Shown: one piece after another, positions 1 through 5,415 of the stretch
Layout: the number at the start of each line of letters is the position of its first letter
How positions within the stretch are numbered: position 1 is the stretch's first letter
Source: JBMZCV01 sp049613665
GTDB lineage: Bacteria; Bacteroidota; Bacteroidia; Chitinophagales; UBA2359
Direction: 5' to 3'
Assembly: GCA_049613665.1 (NCBI GenBank)
Contig: JBMZCV010000244.1
Span: forward strand, 1-5,420
DNA: 5,420 nucleotides
Translations under genes and position numbers: made by a program
Notes under the pieces: model-generated
What the model saw: only the letters and a program-made list of their open reading frames with translations
Told to the model about the DNA's origin: nothing
Databases searched by the model: none

Positions 1-66
1 TATTTGGCACTTTTTGGAGCGAAAAACAATATTCTTGTTATTCTTAAATTCGACACCCCACCTTGA
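1..66 (+). CDS. possible 3' end of a plus-strand gene entering from the left (partial, unidentified)
   Basis: Frame 1 is open from the first base to a TGA at 64-66 and would encode 21 residues ending in KFDTPP. The stop falls at the start of a plus-strand intrinsic terminator (61-97), the usual arrangement for the end of a gene, and this is the only real support. I do not recognise the peptide; a transposase tail is one possibility. The second frame is also open through this stretch, so frame choice is uncertain. The last codons overlap the 18-base inverted repeat at 46-63, which recurs in non-coding DNA at the right edge, so this may simply be repeat sequence that happens to be open. Confidence 0.22.
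   Translation, partial: YLALFGAKNNILVILKFDTPP
46..63 (+). repeat. 18-base inverted repeat, left copy
   Basis: The sequence AAATTCGACACCCCACCT occurs here and, as its exact reverse complement, at 5278-5295. In both places it runs directly into a palindrome: the 61-97 terminator here and an ACCTG-A-CAGGT palindrome on the right. This looks like a dispersed intergenic repeat, or less likely the terminal repeats of a mobile unit enclosing all four genes. Confidence 0.7.
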
Positions 67-97
67 AGGTCTTAAAGACTTTCAAGGTTTTTTTTTT
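61..97 (+). terminator. intrinsic terminator for a plus-strand transcript from the left
   Basis: A nearly perfect stem spans 61-87. The outer arms CCTTGAA/TTCAAGG pair fully, and the inner GTCTT/AGAC arms close on a very short loop, with a G-T pair where the two segments join. Ten T residues (88-97) follow immediately. Orientation is plus, because the T run lies on the right. It would insulate prc, which converges on it from the right. Confidence 0.8.
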
Positions 98-203
98 ATA
101 AACATTCGCCCTATTTTTTGTAAGAAATGACAAAATAATAAGTCTTAATACTTAAAAAAATATCAGCAAAAAAGTGTACCAGCATGAGTTTTTAACTCGT
201 GCT
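91..203. repeat. 113-base direct repeat, copy 1, ending in a hairpin
   Basis: Aligned without gaps to 5303-5415, this stretch shows six mismatches by eye, about 95 percent identity. It begins in a T run, includes the block CTATTTTTTGTAAGAAATGA, and ends with a palindrome whose arms are AGCATGAGTT and AACTCGTGCT around a TTT loop. Similarity stops just after that palindrome. No reading frame of useful length runs through it. The arrangement resembles a dispersed intergenic repeat of REP type, or a short non-autonomous element derived from a hairpin-ended IS200/IS605-like family; that assignment is inference. Confidence 0.8.
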
Positions 204-205
204 GG
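179..205. repeat. REP-like stem-loop at the end of direct repeat copy 1
   Basis: Two 12-base arms, CCAGCATGAGTT and AACTCGTGCTGG, flank a TTT loop. They pair throughout except for one position that becomes a wobble pair on one strand. The tetranucleotide GTAC overlaps the 5' foot of the stem. There is no T run after it on the plus strand, so it is not a typical plus-strand terminator. On the minus strand a T6 run lies a few bases beyond, so weak termination is possible. Confidence 0.6.
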
Positions 206-240
206 CATATATTTGTTACAGATAAGCTCAAGTGTTTATG

Positions 241-301
241 AAAAAAAAGGTTTTATCCCAAAAAAGAAAGAATTAGCCTTCTTTTTTGGAATAAAACCTT
301 T
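241..301 (-). terminator. intrinsic terminator of prc
   Basis: Arms at 246-270 and 277-301 form a stem of about 25 base pairs with a six-base loop (271-276). There is one position that wobbles on the minus-strand RNA and one mismatch next to the loop. The A8 run at 241-248 gives a U tract directly after the stem on the minus-strand transcript. It lies 36 bases beyond the prc stop codon. There is no matching T run on the other side, so it acts mainly on minus-strand transcription. Confidence 0.85.
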
Positions 302-337
302 ATGATGTCATCATTTTTTAAGTAGTTGGACAAAAAG

Positions 338-2470
338 TTATTTAATGCTCTTCACAATTTCCATTGCCTCAAACACATATACATCTTTTTTCAACTCCTC
401 GTGCCACTCTTCCGCTAATTTTTGCTTTGTAGAATCCGTTTTGATAACTGCCAAATCTGTCGTCAAGCTGTGAATTTGCAAGTCTTCAATTTCTTTTTTG
501 TTGTCTTCATATCGTTTGCTCATCGCTTTATTTTCTTCCTGCTCTTTTTTGTATTTATCCAAGCAAAGCGTATAAGATGTTTTATCACGCTTTTCTTTCA
601 TACGTTTCGCATTTTCTTCTATCAACTGAAAAGTCTCATTTTTTGTAACTCGCTTTTCGCTTTCCTGCTTTATCTTGTTGATATTGCGAATGCCTTTCCA
701 CTTATCATATTTTGCTGGCGTAATTTCGTCCCACGGCATCGCATATTCTTGCTCTTTTTCGCCTATATCAATATAGCTATACGCATTTGGCAAAACGATA
801 TCTGGCTGCACTCCTGTCAATTGATTTGTGCCGCCATTGATACGATAAAACTTCTGAATAGTCATTTTCACTGCTCCCAAAGACTCTTCTGGAGGCGTAG
901 TGTATGGATTTTCGTCCAATGGCAAAAAGCGTTGTACCGTACCTTTTCCAAAAGTATTGGCAGAACCTACGATAACTGCACGGCCATAATCTTGTAGAGC
1001 TGCCGCCAAAATTTCGGACGCAGAAGCACTAAAAGAATTGACCAAAACAACCAATGGGTCTTTATACAAAATAGAAGGATTAGAGCGTTCTGGCAAAATA
1101 GTTGGGCGGCCACGTCTTGATTTTACTTGCACAACAGGGCCTTCTTCTATAAACATATCTACCATATCTACCACTTCATTGAGCGAACCGCCACCATTGT
1201 TTCGCAAGTCCAAAATCAAACCTTCAATACCTTCTCCCTGCAACTTTGTGATTTCACGAGCGATATCTTCCGCACAATTGCGACCATCGCCAGAATTATT
1301 GAAATCTACATAAAAACGAGGCAATTTGATGTAACCAATACAGCCAGAGTCTCCTTCTTCTTCCAAACGCACCGATTTGGCATAGCCTTCTTCAATAATC
1401 ACAACATCACGAATAATAGGAACTATCGTTGTCGTACCATCTACTTTTTTGACTGTTAATCTTACTTCTGTGCCTTTTTTGCCTCTAATAAGCTGAACTG
1501 CATCGCTCAACTTCATATCAACTACATCAATAGGCTCTGCTTCAGCTTGTGCTACTTTCAAAATCAAATCTTCTGGCTCTAGTTTGCCTTGTTTCCAAGA
1601 AGGGCTGCCAGGAATAATTTCGGTTACTTTAATATAACCATCTTTTTCGGTCAATCTTGCACCAATGCCTTCCAGACGGCCTGAAATATGAATATCGAAA
1701 TCTTCTTTATCTTTCGGTGGATAATATCCTGTATGAGGGTCATAAGCAGCCGTCAATGAATTCATAAAAGTATTTATGCGGTCACTTTTGTCCAGTTTTG
1801 CCATACGCTTAAACCAGCTATCATGATTTTTCAACACCTTTTCTCTAGCTTCTTTTTCTAGCGTAGCAAAGCTTTTTTCTTCTACATCTTTTTTGCCTTC
1901 TTCTTTTGCTTTCTCTTGTTTTTCCAAAGATTCGGCAAGTCTAGTTAGAGTTTGGTACTTTAACCATTTACGCCATCTTTCTTTCAAAGCTTTTTGCTCT
2001 GTTACAAACTCAATTTTGTCTGGGTCAAACTCCACACTTTCATCTACACTAAAATCGAAAGGCTCTGCCAGCAAGCCTCCATAGTAAGTACCAGCTTCTG
2101 TTATTCGCTCTTCGATAAGTGCGATAGATTTTTCGAGCAACTCTCCCGAAGCATTACTAATTTCATCATCAATTTTATCTCTATACTGCTTCAATTTATC
2201 ATAGTCGCTTTGTATAAAAAAACGCTTATTTCTATCCAAATTGCCAATGTACAAATCAAATACTTTAGCCGAAAAATCGTCATCAATGTTATGCGGACTA
2301 TAATGTCTTGAATTTAACTGCTGAATCATTTGTTTTACAAGCTCATTGTAGCGATATTTATCTTCTGTTTTGTCTTTGCTATCACTACTAGCCGTTTCTA
2401 ATGCGTTTGCACTCAACAACAAAAAGGAAAACAGCAATAAAGGATACATTAATATTTTCAACTTCATCAT
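338..2470 (-). CDS. prc: tail-specific carboxy-terminal processing protease (Tsp/Prc, peptidase family S41A)
   Basis: This is a serine protease of the Prc/Tsp family, which degrades or trims envelope proteins from their C-termini in the periplasm. The 710 residues are close to E. coli Prc (682). An N-terminal signal peptide is visible (basic MMKLK, a leucine-rich core, ANA-LE cleavage around residue 23), with no lipobox cysteine. A helical N-terminal domain covers about 40-240 with a lysine/glutamate-rich stretch at 180-212. The PDZ domain lies at about 255-345 (GRLEGIGARL, then IIPGSPSWKQGKL). The S41 core covers about 360-565, with DLRNNGGGSL at 421-430. Aligned by eye to E. coli Prc, the catalytic residues are Ser483 in SASASE, Lys509 in FGKGTVQ and Asp494 in QDYGRA. 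A charged DUF3340-like C-terminal region follows. The start is ATG-ATG; the second Met would serve equally, and no clear ribosome binding site is seen. It stands alone, ends in TAA and has its own terminator. Confidence 0.96.
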   Translation of the reverse strand: MMKLKILMYPLLLFSFLLLSANALETASSDSKDKTEDKYRYNELVKQMIQQLNSRHYSPHNIDDDFSAKVFDLYIGNLDRNKRFFIQSDYDKLKQYRDKIDDEISNASGELLEKSIALIEERITEAGTYYGGLLAEPFDFSVDESVEFDPDKIEFVTEQKALKERWRKWLKYQTLTRLAESLEKQEKAKEEGKKDVEEKSFATLEKEAREKVLKNHDSWFKRMAKLDKSDRINTFMNSLTAAYDPHTGYYPPKDKEDFDIHISGRLEGIGARLTEKDGYIKVTEIIPGSPSWKQGKLEPEDLILKVAQAEAEPIDVVDMKLSDAVQLIRGKKGTEVRLTVKKVDGTTTIVPIIRDVVIIEEGYAKSVRLEEEGDSGCIGYIKLPRFYVDFNNSGDGRNCAEDIAREITKLQGEGIEGLILDLRNNGGGSLNEVVDMVDMFIEEGPVVQVKSRRGRPTILPERSNPSILYKDPLVVLVNSFSASASEILAAALQDYGRAVIVGSANTFGKGTVQRFLPLDENPYTTPPEESLGAVKMTIQKFYRINGGTNQLTGVQPDIVLPNAYSYIDIGEKEQEYAMPWDEITPAKYDKWKGIRNINKIKQESEKRVTKNETFQLIEENAKRMKEKRDKTSYTLCLDKYKKEQEENKAMSKRYEDNKKEIEDLQIHSLTTDLAVIKTDSTKQKLAEEWHEELKKDVYVFEAMEIVKSIK

Positions 2471-2765
2471 ATAACTATTTTATCTGTTTTGATTAATTTT
2501 TATTACTTTTACTTAGCTATAAACTCTTTTACAAACAAAGAAATCCTTTTTTTGTTGCAAAAGCCATAGAATTATTAATGTAAAACATTAGTAGATAAAA
2601 ATGTGTTAAATAAGGTTAAAGCTTATGTTAGGTAAGTTTTTATTGTATTTTTTTTGAGTGAGTAAAAAATAAATGAAAGGCAAACTACCTCAAAAACATA
2701 AAGATGAAACTTTAAACCAAACATTAAAAACCATATCCTTTCTACCTCATTAATAACAAATTATC
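2471..2765. other. intergenic region upstream of prc with no convincing gene
   Basis: This A+T-rich gap separates the Fic gene from prc and should contain the prc promoter, but I could not fix one with confidence. A GAGTGAG/CTCACTC inverted pair (2656-2662 with 2764-2770) is too far apart for a terminator, and no hairpin with a T run follows the Fic stop codon. A 26-codon plus-strand reading frame (2673-2753) has no supporting features. Confidence 0.5.
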
Positions 2766-3170
2766 TCACTCACAATTCAGGCTATTTACAGTCATCAACA
2801 AAAAATCTAATGCTTTTGAGTAATCCAAAGTTTGATATTCTAAGCCAATTTTTCTAATATTTTGATAATAAGCAGCTCTATTGACATAATAATTCTTTTC
2901 CAACTCAATTGAAACGGCATCTTGCCCTAATTTTTGGAGCAAAAACCACTTTTCGAGTAGTCTCGCTGTCCGTCCATTGCCATCTTGCATAGGATGAATT
3001 TTGACGAAAACTAAATGAATTTGAGCAGCATAAAAAAAGCTTTCCAAAACCGATAAATCAGCATTTAATAACTCACTAATTTTTGCAAATAAAACTTCTA
3101 ATTCTTCTTTTACTTTATAAGGTTCACAGGCGATATACTCAATTCTATTTTTTCCATTTATGACAAACAT
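2766..3170 (-). CDS. Fic domain, C-terminal catalytic fragment
   Basis: This 134-residue reading frame holds the Fic catalytic core. The loop HPMQDGNGRTAR (residues 59-70) has every residue expected for nucleotidyl transfer from ATP to a target hydroxyl side chain: the catalytic His59, the metal-binding Asp63, the anion-hole residues and Arg67/Arg70. The segment MFVINGKNRIEYIACEP at the start corresponds to the target-docking flap region. The inhibitory helix lies in the upstream fragment, so this piece alone would lack that restraint. No good ribosome binding site precedes the ATG at 3170, so separate translation is doubtful. It would depend on reinitiation after the TGA at 3191-3189, 18 bases upstream. 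The stop is TGA. Domain identity is certain; expression as an independent protein is not. Confidence 0.7.
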   Translation of the reverse strand: MFVINGKNRIEYIACEPYKVKEELEVLFAKISELLNADLSVLESFFYAAQIHLVFVKIHPMQDGNGRTARLLEKWFLLQKLGQDAVSIELEKNYYVNRAAYYQNIRKIGLEYQTLDYSKALDFLLMTVNSLNCE

Positions 3171-3188
3171 TCGTGTTTTTCTGACACT

Positions 3189-3533
3189 TCATTTATGCTT
3201 TTTTGTCAATAAATGTTTGCTCAATATCTTATGTGCTTTGAAAACATTTTTCAGTGTAATTTCAGTTTTTTGAATAAACTCGTAAGTTTTAAACAAATCT
3301 TCCGCCCTTTTTGTATAATCTGGTTTATATTTTACTTTCAGAAATTTATGCTTAAAAAAGCTATCAAAATCAATATTTTCGCCTTCAATTTTTGAGGAAT
3401 AAACACTAGAAATAGAATTGTAAAATGCGAAATAATCGACAGGTAGTTGTTCTTGCTTTTTCTCTGCTATTTTTTGCAAAGGCTTGAAATCAATAGCGTT
3501 TAGAAATGCTGATTTTAAGGTATTGTTTATCAT
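3189..3533 (-). CDS. Fic protein, N-terminal fragment with inhibitory-helix motif
   Basis: The 114 residues match the N-terminal helical region of class II Fic proteins. The sequence SSVYSSKIEGENI contains the (S/T)xxxE(G/N) inhibitory motif as Ser46-x-x-x-Glu50-Gly51; in this family the glutamate reaches into the active site and blocks productive ATP binding. Further on, VFKAHKILSKHLL (about 98-109) matches the helix before the GxxR segment of the core. The frame ends at TGA instead of continuing into the catalytic half. The start ATG lies 8 bases after the stop of the PLD-like gene, with no obvious Shine-Dalgarno, so translational coupling is likely. Alone, this fragment has no catalytic loop. 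It could be inert, or could act on the C-terminal piece in trans as a VbhA-type antitoxin does; the second option is speculative. Confidence 0.7.
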   Translation of the reverse strand: MINNTLKSAFLNAIDFKPLQKIAEKKQEQLPVDYFAFYNSISSVYSSKIEGENIDFDSFFKHKFLKVKYKPDYTKRAEDLFKTYEFIQKTEITLKNVFKAHKILSKHLLTKKHK

Positions 3534-3541
3534 TTCAGTTT

Positions 3542-4366
3542 TTATTTTTCAAATTCTTTATAACAACCATAACACACAGGTTTTTCCATACTTGTCACTT
3601 TATCATCGCCACAGCCATGACAAACATTTTCTTCATAATATGGATTTTCGAAGTTTGCCCAAACAACAAAACAATCTAAACAATAAGGTTTTTCTATATT
3701 ATACGCAATATTTGCCTCACATCTTATACAATAACCTCTTTGCGGTTTATACTTTTGTTTTTTAGCCTTTTTTTTCTTTTTCGGTTTTACTTTCTCATAT
3801 TCCACCTTTGTCGCCTTTACATACTCTGTTTTAGCTGGCTTTTTAGCTTTAATATACTCTACCTTAGTTGGCTTTTTCGGTTTATTCAAAAAGGTATTTA
3901 TTTTTTGAGCAAAATATTCTATTTTTGTTTTTGTCAATCGCACCATTTCAGCGTGTTCCAAAATTGATTTGCATTCCTCCATCGTATCATTAAACAGCTC
4001 ACTATCTTCCATTCTATTTATCAAAACACCCATTTCTCGATTATTTTTCATGGAATACTCATACATATTCATTGAAGTAATCACCATTTCCGTTTCATTA
4101 AAATAACATTTGGCGTGTAAGTTTTCAAAATAATACAATTCAAGTATTTTCAAGTCTGCAAGCTGTTTCCTTTCATTTGGATTCAAGTTATCTTTTCCAT
4201 AAATAATTTTAATGATAACACCTTTGTTAGTTGCATCTTTCAGTCGTTCATAAAACGTTTTCGATATTTGCAAATAAGGAGAAACCAAAATCAATTTCTT
4301 TTTTGCTCCTTTAATAATATCCTCTATTTTCAATGAGATGCCATTGGTCGTTAAAAATTTCGCCAT
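3542..4366 (-). CDS. PLD-like (HKD superfamily) protein with two C-terminal zinc-ribbon-like modules
   Basis: The N-terminal part (about 1-160) has a phospholipase D-like fold. His84-Ala-Lys86 is followed after four residues by Glu91 where the family usually has Asp, then TSMN (97-100) and NNREMG (108-113), corresponding to the SxN and NxE positions of the HKD motif. Only one motif is present, so a homodimer, as in Nuc or BfiI-type nucleases, would be needed for an active site. Residues 163-208 form a lysine-rich linker with imperfect repeats of a KPxKxEYxKAK unit (33 bases in the DNA). The C-terminus holds two similar Cys4 modules: C213xxC216/C229xxC232 and C249xxC252/C265xxC268, each with an EKP sequence before the second pair. 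They probably bind zinc and perhaps nucleic acid. The start is supported by AAAAAGG a few bases upstream. A nuclease role is inferred; lipid hydrolysis is less likely without a signal peptide or second HKD motif. Confidence 0.85.
   Translation of the reverse strand: MAKFLTTNGISLKIEDIIKGAKKKLILVSPYLQISKTFYERLKDATNKGVIIKIIYGKDNLNPNERKQLADLKILELYYFENLHAKCYFNETEMVITSMNMYEYSMKNNREMGVLINRMEDSELFNDTMEECKSILEHAEMVRLTKTKIEYFAQKINTFLNKPKKPTKVEYIKAKKPAKTEYVKATKVEYEKVKPKKKKKAKKQKYKPQRGYCIRCEANIAYNIEKPYCLDCFVVWANFENPYYEENVCHGCGDDKVTSMEKPVCYGCYKEFEK
3770..3880 (-). repeat. 33-base in-gene repeat encoding the lysine-rich linker of the PLD-like protein
   Basis: The encoded units read KPTKVEYIKAK, KPAKTEYVKAT and then a partial KVEYEKVK, followed by a run of lysines. 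The first two units are 11 codons each, and the third copy lacks its leading residues. The codons differ at several synonymous positions, so the repeat is not newly made. Such linkers often vary in copy number between strains. Confidence 0.6.
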
Positions 4367-4370
4367 TTTT

Positions 4371-4377
4371 CCTTTTT
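4371..4377 (-). promoter_or_regulatory. Shine-Dalgarno-like site of the PLD-like gene
   Basis: On the minus strand AAAAAGG ends four bases before the ATG at 4366-4364. It is the clearest ribosome binding site in the window, and it supports this start. The spacing is somewhat short. Confidence 0.45.
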
Positions 4378-4419
4378 ATCAAAAATTAGTTTTGTTATAT
4401 ATCTTTTTCAGAAAACGCC

Positions 4420-4449
4420 ATAATATAAACACTACCTTTCATTTTTCAA
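4420..4449 (-). promoter_or_regulatory. candidate promoter for the PLD-Fic pair
   Basis: Read on the minus strand, TTGAAA (4449-4444) and TATTAT (4425-4420) are separated by 18 bases, each one mismatch from the sigma-70 consensus. The same stretch also partly fits the Bacteroidota pattern of a TTG box about 19 bases from TAnnTTTG, but its last bases match poorly. It lies between the crtW stop and the PLD-like start. In A+T-rich DNA such matches arise by chance, so this is a candidate only. Confidence 0.35.
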
Positions 4450-4474
4450 AACAAAAAATACAAAAACAACAAAA

Positions 4475-5197
4475 TCATTCCTTATACTTATACAACTCCC
4501 ACCACGGCAAATACGGTTTATCGTGATGCTCATAGTGATAGCCAAAAAAATAACAACTCACAAAAGCCCAAATATGATTTTTATTTTGGCTTCGTGATTT
4601 ATGGATATTTTCCTCCTCATGCTCGCCACGATGCGGCAAATACGTTCCGAAATAGAATAGTTGTAAGGTACTCAAAATGGCTGGAATAATCCAATAAAAG
4701 ATAAGATTTTCGGTAGGCAAAAACAGTTTCAAAATATTGAAGCTAATGGCATATCCCAAAAATTGAAAGATAGTAATATAATTTGTAACAAAGCTAAAAT
4801 ACCATTTTAGAAAAGGAGCATCGGCATAATCTGGGTCTTCGGCAGTCGCTACATGACGATGATGTTTGTGATGTTTTTCATGCAAAGAATCGTAAGGAAA
4901 AAAGGCATACAAAAAAGTGCAGAACTGTCCGATAGCTTTGTTAATTGTCGGATTTTGGCTTACTGTTCCGTGCATAGCATCGTGTGCCGTGATAAACAAA
5001 CCAGTAAAAAGGTGTATTTGCACGAAAAAAAGCAAATAAGTGATAGGCGAAAACCAATCTAAATGCCATGAAATAGCAAAGCTTACATTCAAAAACCATA
5101 GGCAAATGATTGTCAAGCCTATAAAAATGCCTTTCGATTGATAAAAGATTTGCGACAAACTAAAACTATCCGTCGCTATTTTGTTTTTCGTATTCAT
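4475..5197 (-). CDS. crtW: beta-carotene ketolase, CrtW type (membrane fatty-acid-hydroxylase-like di-iron enzyme)
   Basis: CrtW adds keto groups at C4 and C4' of beta-ionone rings using O2, giving echinenone and canthaxanthin, or astaxanthin when a hydroxylase is also present. It acts in the cytoplasmic membrane. The 240 residues are the usual length for the family. The iron-binding histidine boxes are complete: HDAMH (72-76), HHKHH (109-113) in a context running on to TAEDPDY, FGTYLPHR (183-190) and HYEHH (221-225) followed by PYLPWWELY. Hydrophobic stretches at about 24-43, 52-71, 137-160 and 166-185 fit a multi-span membrane protein. The TAEDPDY, FGTYLPHR and PWWxL signatures separate it from general fatty acid desaturases and from CrtZ or CrtO. 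No other carotenoid gene is in view. It ends in TGA with no terminator before the PLD-like gene, so readthrough is possible. Confidence 0.93.
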   Translation of the reverse strand: MNTKNKIATDSFSLSQIFYQSKGIFIGLTIICLWFLNVSFAISWHLDWFSPITYLLFFVQIHLFTGLFITAHDAMHGTVSQNPTINKAIGQFCTFLYAFFPYDSLHEKHHKHHRHVATAEDPDYADAPFLKWYFSFVTNYITIFQFLGYAISFNILKLFLPTENLIFYWIIPAILSTLQLFYFGTYLPHRGEHEEENIHKSRSQNKNHIWAFVSCYFFGYHYEHHDKPYLPWWELYKYKE

Positions 5198-5270
5198 GAC
5201 TTTTTTTGCTAAAAATCAATAGTTTGAACATCGTTTCTTGTATTTTTTCACATTACTTGTTATTTATTAA

Positions 5271-5281
5271 ACCTGACAGGT
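5271..5281. repeat. ACCTG-A-CAGGT palindrome
   Basis: An 11-base palindrome overlaps the start of the right 18-base inverted repeat, about 75 bases upstream of crtW. It is short and lacks a T run. It resembles the CCTGACAGG-type intergenic palindromes common in Bacteroidota; its role is unknown. Confidence 0.4.
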
Positions 5282-5295
5282 GGGGTGTCGAATTT
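5278..5295 (-). repeat. 18-base inverted repeat, right copy
   Basis: This is the exact reverse complement of 46-63. With that copy it brackets all four genes. It sits seven bases left of the right 113-base direct repeat, whereas the left copy lies 27 bases left of its direct repeat, so the spacing is not symmetrical. Confidence 0.7.
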
Positions 5296-5302
5296 CGTGG
5301 TG

Positions 5303-5415
5303 TTTTTTTATAAATATTCACCCTATTTTTTGTAAGAAATGACAAAATAATAAGTCTTAATATTAAAAAAAAAATCAACAAAAAAGTGTACCAGCATGAG
5401 TTTTTAACTCGTGCT
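5303..5415. repeat. 113-base direct repeat, copy 2, ending in a hairpin
   Basis: This is the second copy of 91-203, in the same orientation and without gaps. The six differences are two near the start and four in the A-rich middle. It ends with the hairpin AGCATGAGTT-TTT-AACTCGTGCT (5393-5415), after which the two copies differ (AAACC here, GGCAT in copy 1). The copies are 5212 bases apart. Confidence 0.8.

Larger units (their letters stand above)
2766..3533 (-). pseudogene. Fic-family (AMPylase-type) gene interrupted by one in-frame TGA
   Basis: Both halves lie in the same reading frame. A TGA at 3191-3189 is the only interruption in about 255 codons, and six sense codons (SVRKTR) separate it from the next ATG. 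The combined product has the layout of a compact class II Fic protein: an inhibitory helix near residue 46, then the core with the HPxxDGNGRxxR loop from about residue 180. Many Fic proteins carry a glycine followed two residues later by arginine at the joint, so GGA to TGA is a plausible single-base origin. The rest is undamaged, which suggests a recent mutation, a sequencing error or recoding rather than old decay. The gene starts 8 bases after the stop of the PLD-like gene, so the two are very probably co-transcribed. Confidence 0.8.

Noticed and set aside
91..203. CRISPR array or retron-like RNA in the repeat
   Set aside because: Only two copies exist, 5 kb apart, with no regular spacers, and no reverse transcriptase or Cas gene is present.
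422..997. 191-codon plus-strand reading frame opposite prc
   Set aside because: It lies wholly antisense to the strongly supported prc core and C-terminal region, and its product is rich in Phe, Ile and Cys with no recognisable domain, as expected from a shadow frame.
1038..2311. Several further plus-strand frames opposite prc
   Set aside because: All overlap conserved prc domains on the other strand and have no recognisable content.
2471..2580. A defined promoter for prc
   Set aside because: TTGCAA- and TTTG-like boxes exist on the minus strand, but none has a convincing partner at the right spacing.
2673..2753. 26-codon plus-strand frame beginning MKGKLPQKHK
   Set aside because: It has no ribosome binding site, no recognisable family and no promoter; a frame of this length is expected by chance in the gap.
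2656..2770. GAGTGAG/CTCACTC inverted pair as a Fic terminator
   Set aside because: Seven-base arms about 100 bases apart would not form a transcription terminator.
3189..3191. TGA read as an amino acid throughout this genome
   Set aside because: TGA is also the natural stop of crtW and of the Fic C-terminal frame, with no conserved extension beyond either.
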